Shown here: piece by piece, positions 41,886 through 48,854 of the stretch
Layout of the letters: each line of letters starts with the position of its first letter
Position numbering within the stretch: the stretch's first letter is position 1
Assembly (NCBI GenBank): GCA_963728075.1
Contig: CAVSIP010000003.1
Location: forward strand, 496,001 to 560,000
Origin: CAVSIP01 sp963728075
Lineage (GTDB): Bacteria; Actinomycetota; Actinomycetes; JAFAQI01; DASSKL01
Reading direction: 5' to 3'
DNA length: 64,000 nucleotides
The notes under the pieces: model-generated
The model's database searches: none
Told to the model about the DNA's origin: nothing
Seen by the model: only the letters and a program-made list of their open reading frames with translations
Position numbers and translations under genes: made by a program

Positions 41886-42818
41886 ATGGCCGTGCCGACT
41901 GAGATCCTGCCCGAGGCCCCTCCGACCGAGGAGCGGCCCTACGTCACCATCGTCCTGCCTTGCTACAACGAGCAGGACCACGTGCTCCTCGAGCTCGAAC
42001 GCATCACCGTGGCCATGGAGGCCAGCGGGTACGCCTACGAGCTGCTCGTCATCGACGACGCATCGACCGACCGCACGCTGGAGGTCCTCAAGGAGGCGTT
42101 GCCGCGATTCCCGCGGATGCGCCTCATGCCGTTCCACCGCAACGGTGGCTCGGGCACGGCCCGGCGCATCGGCACCGAGGCCGCCCGGGGCGAGATCGTG
42201 GTGTGGACCGACGCGGACATGACCTACCCGAACGAGCGGATCCCCGAGCTGGTGCGCATGCTCGAGGACGACCGCACGTTCGACCAGGTCGTCGGGGCCC
42301 GTACGTCCGAGCAGGGGACGCACAAGGCACTGCGGGTGCCCGCCAAGTGGACGATCCGCAAGATCGCCGAGTTCCTCACCGGGATGCCGATCCCGGACCT
42401 CAACTCCGGCCTGCGGGCGTTCCGGCGTGAGGTGTCGCTGCCGTACCTGCGGCTGCTGCCACCGGGGTTCTCCTGCGTCACGACCATCACGCTGGCGTTC
42501 CTGTCGAACCAGCACGACGTGCGCTACATCCCCATCGACTACGCGAAGCGCTCCGGGCAGTCGAAGTTCCACTTCACCAAGGACGCCTACCGCTACATCC
42601 TCCAGGTGCTGCGGATGGTCATGTACTTCAACCCGCTCAAGGTGCTCATGCCGATCGCCTTGTGGATGCTGGTGTTCGGCGTGGCCAAGGGCATCTTCGA
42701 CCTCGTCGTGCACCCGTTCCGCATCGCGACCAACACGACCTTGCTGTTCGTCAGCGGGCTGCTCATCGCCGCGCTCGCCCTGCTGGCGGACCTCATCGTC
42801 CGCTCCCGGGCCGACTAG
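41886..42818 (+). CDS. DPM1/DolP-like GT2 with C-terminal membrane helices
   Basis: 310 aa from the ATG at 41886. The catalytic domain has VTIVLPCYNEQDHVLLELE, LLVIDDASTDRTLEVL, NGGSGTARRIGTEAARGEIVVWTDADMTYPN (DAD motif), NSGLRAFRREV and YAKRSGQSKFHFTKDAYRYI. Two hydrophobic helices end the protein (MPIALWMLVFGVAKGIFDLVV and LLFVSGLLIAALALLADLIV). Such enzymes load mannose, glucose or another sugar on a polyprenyl phosphate, giving donors for GT-C enzymes such as those at 19849 and possibly 48851. Its stop codon shares a CTAG palindrome with the convergent gene stop. Confidence 0.9.
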   Translation: MAVPTEILPEAPPTEERPYVTIVLPCYNEQDHVLLELERITVAMEASGYAYELLVIDDASTDRTLEVLKEALPRFPRMRLMPFHRNGGSGTARRIGTEAARGEIVVWTDADMTYPNERIPELVRMLEDDRTFDQVVGARTSEQGTHKALRVPAKWTIRKIAEFLTGMPIPDLNSGLRAFRREVSLPYLRLLPPGFSCVTTITLAFLSNQHDVRYIPIDYAKRSGQSKFHFTKDAYRYILQVLRMVMYFNPLKVLMPIALWMLVFGVAKGIFDLVVHPFRIATNTTLLFVSGLLIAALALLADLIVRSRAD

Positions 42819-43906
42819 CCTCGCAGGGCTGGCACGTCGAGCGCGGCCAGCAGGTCCCGGGCCATCCGCTCGTGGCCGTACAGGCTGCGTGCGGCGGCCT
42901 GGAACCGCTCGCCGAGGTCGGCCAGCGCCGCCGGCTCCGCCACCAGCCGGGTCAGCGTGTCGACCCAGGCGTCGGCGTCCGCGGCCCGGACGAGAATCCC
43001 GGTCTTGCCGTCGACGATGGCGTCGAGGATGCCCTCGAGCGCGGCGCCGACGACGGGGGTGCCCCGCAGCACGGCCTCGATGACCACCAGGCCGAAGCCC
43101 TCCATGTCCCCGGCGACCGGCACGTTCGGCTGGACGAACAGGTCCGCGCCGCGCATGAGCAGCTCGCGGTCGTCGTCGTCGACCCGCCCCAGCAGCCGTA
43201 CGCGGTGAGCGACGCCGGCGCGCGCCGCGGCCGCGCGGATCGGCTCTGCCTCGTCGCCCTCGCCGGCGATCGCGTACACGACGTTCTCCGGGAGCCGCGG
43301 AAGCACCGCGTCGACGAACCAGCGGGCGCCCTTGCGCCGAACCAGACGGCCCAGGGTGAGCAGCACTGCCGCGTCACCGGGCAGGCCGAGCTCGGCACGC
43401 AGCTTGCGGGCCGCGGCCTCGCGGTCCTCCCGGACGGCGTCGGGGGTGTCCACGCCGAGGCGCACCACGTGGATGCGGTCGGGTCGGACGCCGATCCGCT
43501 GCGCCACCTGCGCGGTGGCCTCGCTGATGGCGACGACGACGTCCGCGCCGGGCAGCGTGCGGCGGACGGCGAACCGGTACAGGCGGTGCTCGAAGGTGAG
43601 GTCCAGTCCCATGACCATGGCGGCGCCCGGCGTACGCGTCAGCCACAGGATCGGGTACAGCACCGAGAACGTCAGTGCGTCGTTGGTGAGGACGAACTCC
43701 ACCCGGCGCCGCAGGATGGCGACCGCGGTGCGCCACAGCGCGACCGGCAGCCAGCGGGGCAGCTGCCGGTTCGGCCCGCCGTGCGCGATCAGCTGAGCCT
43801 CGGGGAAGGTCTCGGACAGCGTGCGCCACACACCGGACGCGAGCGTCTCCATCCCGCCTACCGACGGGGGGAACTTCCGCGTCACGAACAGCGGACGTGG
43901 CGGCAT
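42815..43906 (-). CDS. GT4 glycosyltransferase (PimB-like group)
   Basis: 363 aa from the ATG at 43906; the longer open frame upstream overlaps the divergent gene and is not coding. N-terminal PLFVTRKFPPSVGGMETLASGV, donor-site GEGDEAEPIR and the EX7E-type segment VAGDMEGFGLVVIEAVLRG. VLLTLGRLVRRKGARWFVDAV marks the second Rossmann domain. The GGMET plus RLVRRKGA pattern is like phosphatidyl-myo-inositol mannosyltransferases and related enzymes; the exact donor is unknown. It is divergent from the flippase-like gene with 26 bp between starts. Confidence 0.9.
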   Translation of the reverse strand: MPPRPLFVTRKFPPSVGGMETLASGVWRTLSETFPEAQLIAHGGPNRQLPRWLPVALWRTAVAILRRRVEFVLTNDALTFSVLYPILWLTRTPGAAMVMGLDLTFEHRLYRFAVRRTLPGADVVVAISEATAQVAQRIGVRPDRIHVVRLGVDTPDAVREDREAAARKLRAELGLPGDAAVLLTLGRLVRRKGARWFVDAVLPRLPENVVYAIAGEGDEAEPIRAAAARAGVAHRVRLLGRVDDDDRELLMRGADLFVQPNVPVAGDMEGFGLVVIEAVLRGTPVVGAALEGILDAIVDGKTGILVRAADADAWVDTLTRLVAEPAALADLGERFQAAARSLYGHERMARDLLAALDVPALRG

Positions 43907-43932
43907 GGTCTCGGAGGATAGGTTCCGGCCCC

Positions 43933-44889
43933 GTGGTCGATGACGGGCAGGGTGCGGCGGAGAACCGCCGTGGCCGCCGCCGATCGGGAGTGCGCACGGT
44001 GCTGCGCGTCGTGCTCGGGCTCGTGGCGCTGGGGCTGCTCGCCTGGGCCGTTGCGCGCCGCGGGCCAGAGCTGGGGCACGCCTTCGGTGAGCTGCACCCC
44101 TGGTCCCTGGTCGGTGCGGCTGCAGCGGTCCTCGTGGCGCTGGCCGCGAACACGCTGTCCTGGCGGGCGCTGCTCGCGGGCCTGGGGTCACCGCTGCCGG
44201 TCCGCGCAGCGGGCCACGTCTTCCTGCTGGGCCAGCTCGGCAAGTACCTCCCGGGCAGCGTCTGGGCCCTGGTGGCCCAGGTGGACCTGGGGCGTGACTA
44301 CCACGTGCCCGCTCGCCGAGGCACCGCCGCGGCCGTGCTGAACATGCACGTCAACATCACCGTCGGGATCGCGTTCGGCGCGGTCGGGATCGGCCTCGCG
44401 GAGACCGGTGACTACAACCGCTACTGGTGGCTGCTGCTCGTGCTCCCACTGGCCGCGCTGGTGCTCTACCCGCCGGTGCTTCGGCGCCTGATCTCGCTGG
44501 CGTTCCGCCTCACCCGGCGCCCGGCGGCCGACGTACGGATGTCGGGCGGGCGGCTGCTCGCCGCCATCGGCTGGGCGGCGGTCATGTGGATGGGGTTCGG
44601 TGTCCAGATCTGGCTGCTGGCCCTGGACGTCGGTGCCTCGGGCGCGACGCTGCCCCTGCTGGCGACCGGGGCGTACGCCGCCGCCTGGATCGCCGGCTTC
44701 GTCGTCCTGGTCGCGCCCGCGGGCGCCGGCGCGCGCGAGGTGGTGCTGACCGTCGTGCTCGCCACGGTGCTCCCGCGAGACGGGGCTCTCGCCGTCGCGC
44801 TCGTCGCCCGCGGGCTGTCGATCTTCGGTGACTTCGCCGGCGCGCTGTACGGCTTCGTGGCCGGCCGGGCCGGGACGGGCACCCGGTAG
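43933..44889 (+). CDS. Flippase-like integral membrane protein (LPG synthase TM/UPF0104)
   Basis: 318 aa from the GTG at 43933. TAGGTT lies 8 nt upstream, suggesting a near-leaderless transcript. It has about eight hydrophobic segments and the family hallmarks GQLGKYLPGSVWALVAQ and FVVLVAPAGAGAREVVLTVVLA. This region corresponds to the membrane half of lysyl-phosphatidylglycerol synthase/AglD-type proteins, which are thought to help polyprenyl-sugar or lipid flipping. Its position between glycosyltransferase genes suits a role in moving a lipid-linked intermediate. The soluble synthase half is absent. Confidence 0.87.
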   Translation: MVDDGQGAAENRRGRRRSGVRTVLRVVLGLVALGLLAWAVARRGPELGHAFGELHPWSLVGAAAAVLVALAANTLSWRALLAGLGSPLPVRAAGHVFLLGQLGKYLPGSVWALVAQVDLGRDYHVPARRGTAAAVLNMHVNITVGIAFGAVGIGLAETGDYNRYWWLLLVLPLAALVLYPPVLRRLISLAFRLTRRPAADVRMSGGRLLAAIGWAAVMWMGFGVQIWLLALDVGASGATLPLLATGAYAAAWIAGFVVLVAPAGAGAREVVLTVVLATVLPRDGALAVALVARGLSIFGDFAGALYGFVAGRAGTGTR

Positions 44890-44892
44890 GTT
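44887..44892 (+). promoter_or_regulatory. Leaderless -10 element of the methyltransferase gene
   Basis: TAGGTT, overlapping the stop of the flippase-like gene, is followed by 6 nt and the ATG at 44899, with no Shine-Dalgarno. Confidence 0.45.
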
Positions 44893-44898
44893 CGCCGC

Positions 44899-45702
44899 AT
44901 GCCCCAACGGCAACGCCAGCTGGCCTACTCCGAGGGTCAGGCGCTCATGCTCGACGAGCAGAGCCGTCGACGGAAGGCCCGGAAGATGGCGGCCGTGGTC
45001 GGGCACTTCCTCGGCCGCGACGACCTCTCCGGGCTGGTCGTGCTCGACGTCGGCTGCTCGGGCGGGATCGTCGCCGACGAGCTGTCCCGGCTGGGCGCGC
45101 GGGTGGTCGGGGTCGACATCGACGAACCCGGCATCGGCAAGGCCGTGCAGGCGTACGGCGACCACATCGCCTTCGCGCTTGCGGACTCCGAGCAGCTGCC
45201 GCTCGCCGACGGCAGTGTGGACGTGGTGATCTGCAACCACGTGTACGAGCACGTCGTCGACCCGCACCGGCTGGTCGCCGAGCTGCGCCGGATCGTCCGG
45301 CCCGAGACGGGCGTGCTCTACCTCGGCCTGGGGAACCGGCTCGGCGTCATGGAGCCGCACTACCGGCTGCCGTTCCTGTCCTACCTGCCCCCGCGCCTGG
45401 CGGACCGGTACGTGCGGGCCTTCGGGCGGGCCGACCACTACCACGAGCGGTTCCGCACACGTCCGGGGCTGCGCAAGCTGTTCGCCGGCCTGCACGTGTG
45501 GGACTACACGTGCACGGTCATGGCCGAGCCGGGCGTCTTCGGAGCGGAGGCCGAGGTTCCGGCCGCGGTCGCCAAGCTCCCCGCCGCCCTGCTGCGGGCG
45601 CTGCTCCCGGTGATCGAGACCTACCTGTGGGTCGCGACGGTCACGCCCGTCGTGCCGGCCGGGCCGCCGACCGCCGTGCCGCCGTCGCGCGTGCACCCGT
45701 GA
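44899..45702 (+). CDS. Class I SAM-dependent methyltransferase
   Basis: 267 aa. Motif I is LVVLDVGCSGGIVADELSRLG, followed by VVGVDIDEPGIGKA, LADSEQLPLADGSVDVVICN and HVYEHVVDPHRLVAELRRI. It is of the Methyltransf_11 (UbiE/SmtA-like) type. In exporter-dependent O-antigen systems a methyltransferase can cap the chain for recognition by the Wzt C-terminal domain; this gene and the N-terminal domain of the 35229 fusion are the two candidates here. It overlaps the following glycosyltransferase by 4 bp (GTGA). Confidence 0.87.
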   Translation: MPQRQRQLAYSEGQALMLDEQSRRRKARKMAAVVGHFLGRDDLSGLVVLDVGCSGGIVADELSRLGARVVGVDIDEPGIGKAVQAYGDHIAFALADSEQLPLADGSVDVVICNHVYEHVVDPHRLVAELRRIVRPETGVLYLGLGNRLGVMEPHYRLPFLSYLPPRLADRYVRAFGRADHYHERFRTRPGLRKLFAGLHVWDYTCTVMAEPGVFGAEAEVPAAVAKLPAALLRALLPVIETYLWVATVTPVVPAGPPTAVPPSRVHP

Positions 45703-46808
45703 GGGTCGGCCTGCTCCTGGAGCAGTGCCTCGCCCCGGTTCCGGGGGGCACCGGGCGGTACTCCCGCGAGCTCGCCCGGGCGCTCGGGGCATCGGCCCCT
45801 GCGGGTGCCGCGGTCAGCGGCTGGACCGCCTGGCACCGCGACGTGGGCCCGGCCCGGGTGCCAGGGGTCCACGGTCCGCGCCGCCTGCCGCTGCCGCGCC
45901 GCCCGCTCGCGCTCGCCTGGGAGCGGGGCGCCGGCCCGACGCCGCGCGCGGTGGACCTCGTCCACGCCCCGACGCTGCTGGTCCCGCCGCGCCACGGCCG
46001 CCCGCTCGTCGTGACGATCCACGACGCCGTGCCGTGGACGCACCCGCAGACGCTGACGCCGCGCGGGGTGCGCTTCCACCGGGCGATGGCCGAGCGGGCT
46101 GCCCGGGAGGCCGACCTGGTGGTCGTGCCGACCGCGGCCGTCCGGGTGGCACTCGAGCGGGTGCTGCCGCTCGGGGACCGGGTCGCCGTGGTCGGGGAGG
46201 GGGTGAGCGACGCCCTGCGGGTGCCCGACGACGCGGACGAGCGTGCGGCCCGGCTGCGGCTGCCGGACAGCTACGTCGCCACGCTGGCCACCCTGGAACC
46301 GCGCAAGGGGCTGGACGTCGCGGTGACCGCGCTGGCGCAGCCGGCCGTACGCGACCTGCCGCTCGTCGTCGTGGGTCAGCCCGGCTGGGGCGGGGTCGAC
46401 CTGCACCGGGTGGCGGCCGAGGCCGGCCTGCCGCGCGACCGGCTGCGCCTGCTGGGCCGGGTGAGCGACGCGGACCTGGCCGTCGTGCTGTCGCGTGCGC
46501 TCGCCGTGCTCGTGCCGTCGCGCGCGGAGGGTTTCGGTCTGCCGGTGCTGGAGGCGATGGCGCTCGGCACGCCGGTCGTGAGCAGCGACGCGCCGGCGCT
46601 GGTCGAGGTCGCGGGAGGTGCGGCGGTCGTGACGCCGGCCGGTGATGCGGGAGCTCTCGCGGCCGCGATCGCCGGGCTCGCGGGGGACACCGCGCTGCGC
46701 GAGCGCCTGTCGCGGGAAGGAGTCGCGCGCGCCGCGTCGTACACGTGGGAGCAGGCGGCCGAAACGCTGTGGGCGGCGTACCGCGGACTGCTGAGGAACG
46801 CGGCGTAG
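45699..46808 (+). CDS. GT4 glycosyltransferase
   Basis: 369 aa from the GTG at 45699, overlapping the methyltransferase stop. N-terminal VGLLLEQCLAPVPGGTGRYSRELARAL, PLVVTIHDAVPWTHPQTL, the second-domain start YVATLATLEPRKGLDVAVTAL and the donor-binding SRAEGFGLPVLEAMALGTPVV. It belongs to the same subgroup as the proteins at 30223 and 46834 (T-H-D-A/P and LEPRK signatures), suggesting that these three arose by duplication. A -10-like TAGGCT overlaps its stop and precedes the next gene. Confidence 0.9.
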   Translation: MRVGLLLEQCLAPVPGGTGRYSRELARALGASAPAGAAVSGWTAWHRDVGPARVPGVHGPRRLPLPRRPLALAWERGAGPTPRAVDLVHAPTLLVPPRHGRPLVVTIHDAVPWTHPQTLTPRGVRFHRAMAERAAREADLVVVPTAAVRVALERVLPLGDRVAVVGEGVSDALRVPDDADERAARLRLPDSYVATLATLEPRKGLDVAVTALAQPAVRDLPLVVVGQPGWGGVDLHRVAAEAGLPRDRLRLLGRVSDADLAVVLSRALAVLVPSRAEGFGLPVLEAMALGTPVVSSDAPALVEVAGGAAVVTPAGDAGALAAAIAGLAGDTALRERLSREGVARAASYTWEQAAETLWAAYRGLLRNAA

Positions 46809-46833
46809 GCTGGCCGGGAAGGAGGGATGGACC

Positions 46834-47958
46834 GTGTCGCCCCGCGTGCTCGTCGACGCCACCGCAGTCCCCGCGGACCGTGGTGGGGTCGGTCGGTACG
46901 TCGACGGTCTCATCGCCGCACTGGGCAAGACCGACGCCGACCTCGCGATCGCCTGCCAGCGGGCGGACGCGGAGCGCTACGGGCGGATGGCCCCCCGCGC
47001 GGATGTCGTCCCCGGTCCGGCCGCGATCAGCCACCGCCCCGCCCGGCTGGCCTGGGAGCAGACCGGCCTGCCGCTCGTCGCGGAGCAGGTCGGCGCGAAC
47101 GTGGTGCACTCCCCGCACTACACGCTGCCGCTGCGGGCCGGCCGGCCCGTCGTGGTCACCGTCCACGACGCCACGTTCTTCACCCAGCCCGAGGTGCACA
47201 CCGCCGTCAAGGGCACGTTCTTCCGGTCGGCGACGCGGACGACGCTGCGCCGTGCGACGCGCGTCATCGTCCCGTCCAAGGCGACCCGCGACGAGCTCGT
47301 CCGGCTGCTCGAGGCCGACCCGACGCGGATCGACGTCGCGTACCACGGGGTCGACCACGACGTGTTCCACGCGCCGACCGACGACGAGCGCGCGCACGTC
47401 GCTGCCCGGCTCGGCGTGCACGGCCCGTACGTCGCCTTCCTCGGCACGCTGGAGCCGCGCAAGAACGTGCCGAACCTCATCCGCGGCTGGGTGCAGGCGG
47501 TGCACTGGCGGGACGAGCCACCCGCGCTGGTGCTCGCCGGGGGTAGCGGCTGGGACGACGAGGTCGATGCCGCGATCGCCGAGGTCCCGAGCCACCTGCG
47601 GGTGCTGCGGCCCGGCTACCTGCGCTTCTCCGACCTCCGCGGCTTCCTCGGCGGGGCCACCGTCGTCGCCTACCCCAGCCACGGGGAGGGCTTCGGCCTG
47701 CCGGTCCTCGAGGCGATGGCCTGCGGCGCTCCCGTGCTGACGACGCACCGGCTGTCGCTGCCCGAGGTCGGCGGCGACGCCGTCGCGTACACCGAGCCGG
47801 ACGCCGCGGCGATCGCCGAGTCGCTGTCCGCGTTGCTCGACGACGCCGACCGGCGAGCCAGCCTGGCCGCCGCCGGGATGTCCCGGGCCCGCGAGTTCAC
47901 CTGGGAGGCCAGCGCGGAGGCCCACCTGGCGAGCTACGCCCGCGCTGCGCAGGAGTGA
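46834..47958 (+). CDS. GT4 glycosyltransferase
   Basis: 374 aa, GTG start 9 nt after a strong Shine-Dalgarno (AAGGAGGG). Blocks: RVLVDATAVPADRGGVGRYVDGL, VVTVHDATFFTQPEVHTAVK, YVAFLGTLEPRKNVPNLIRGW, GYLRFSDLRGFLGGATVVAYPS and HGEGFGLPVLEAMACGAPV. It is related to the proteins at 30223 and 45699. It overlaps the next GT2 by 4 bp (GTGA), so the block 44899-52650 reads as one long operon. Sugar specificity unknown. Confidence 0.91.
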   Translation: MSPRVLVDATAVPADRGGVGRYVDGLIAALGKTDADLAIACQRADAERYGRMAPRADVVPGPAAISHRPARLAWEQTGLPLVAEQVGANVVHSPHYTLPLRAGRPVVVTVHDATFFTQPEVHTAVKGTFFRSATRTTLRRATRVIVPSKATRDELVRLLEADPTRIDVAYHGVDHDVFHAPTDDERAHVAARLGVHGPYVAFLGTLEPRKNVPNLIRGWVQAVHWRDEPPALVLAGGSGWDDEVDAAIAEVPSHLRVLRPGYLRFSDLRGFLGGATVVAYPSHGEGFGLPVLEAMACGAPVLTTHRLSLPEVGGDAVAYTEPDAAAIAESLSALLDDADRRASLAAAGMSRAREFTWEASAEAHLASYARAAQE

Positions 47959-48854
47959 GCGCACCGGTCCGGGTCGTCGTCGTCACGTACTCGCCCGGGG
48001 ACCTGCTGGACGCCTTCCTCGACTCGCTGGCCGCTGCCACGACCCGGCCGTACGAGGTGGTCCTCGCCGACAACGGCAGCACCGACGGTGCTCCCGAGCG
48101 GGCCGCGCAGCAGCGGGACGAGGTCACGCTGCTGCACCTGCCACGCAACATGGGGTACGGCGTGGCAGCCAACGCCGGCGCCGCGGGTGCGGTGGGGGAC
48201 TGGGTCGTCGTCGCCAACCCGGACATCGAGTGGGCCCCGGGCTCGCTCGACGTGCTGCTCGAGGCTGCCGAGCGCCACCCGCAGGCCGGTGCGGTGGGTC
48301 CCGCGATCCTCACCCCGGACGACCGGCTCTACCCCTCCGCACGTGCGTTCCCGTCGTTGTCCCGGGGCATCGGCCACGCAGTGTTCGGCTGGTGGCTGCC
48401 CGGCAACCGGTGGACGCGCGCGTACCGCAACGAGCAGGGTGCACCCAGCGAGGGGTCGACCGGCTGGCTGTCCGGGTCGTGCCTGCTGCTGCGCCGTGCG
48501 GCGTTCGAGGACGTGGGCGGGTTCGACCCGCGGTACTTCATGTACTTCGAGGACCTCGACCTGTGCCGGCGCCTCCAGCACGCCGGGTACGACCGGGTGC
48601 ACGTGCCCGCCGCCGTCGTGCGGCACGCGGGCGGCCACGCCGCGTCGCGGGCGCCGATGCGGATGCAGGTGGCCCACCACCGCAGCGCCTACCGCTACCT
48701 GGCCACCGAGTACCCGGGCCCGCACTGGGCCCCGGTGCGCGCCGCGCTCGCCGCCGGCCTGCTGGCCCGGCTGGCCCTGGCCTTCTTCGTCCGTCGGGTG
48801 CGGCACGGCGCGGTGCCGACCCGTCCCGGCACGCTGCTGCAGGGCGGCCGGTGA
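47955..48854 (+). CDS. GT2 rhamnosyltransferase-like (WbbL-type)
   Basis: 299 aa, GTG start overlapping the previous stop. VRVVVVTYSPGDLLDAFLDSL, VVLADNGSTDGAPERA, LPRNMGYGVAANAGAAGA, VVVANPDIEWAPGSL, a GSCLLLRRAAFEDVGGFD block and YFMYFEDLDLCRRLQHAGYD are seen. This is the pattern of WbbL, which adds L-rhamnose to GlcNAc-PP-decaprenol in mycobacterial wall linker synthesis. As in M. tuberculosis (wbbL1-manB) it sits close to an NDP-mannose-type pyrophosphorylase gene, here with a YfhO-type gene inserted between. The assignment to WbbL itself is likely but not proven. Confidence 0.88.
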   Translation: MSAPVRVVVVTYSPGDLLDAFLDSLAAATTRPYEVVLADNGSTDGAPERAAQQRDEVTLLHLPRNMGYGVAANAGAAGAVGDWVVVANPDIEWAPGSLDVLLEAAERHPQAGAVGPAILTPDDRLYPSARAFPSLSRGIGHAVFGWWLPGNRWTRAYRNEQGAPSEGSTGWLSGSCLLLRRAAFEDVGGFDPRYFMYFEDLDLCRRLQHAGYDRVHVPAAVVRHAGGHAASRAPMRMQVAHHRSAYRYLATEYPGPHWAPVRAALAAGLLARLALAFFVRRVRHGAVPTRPGTLLQGGR

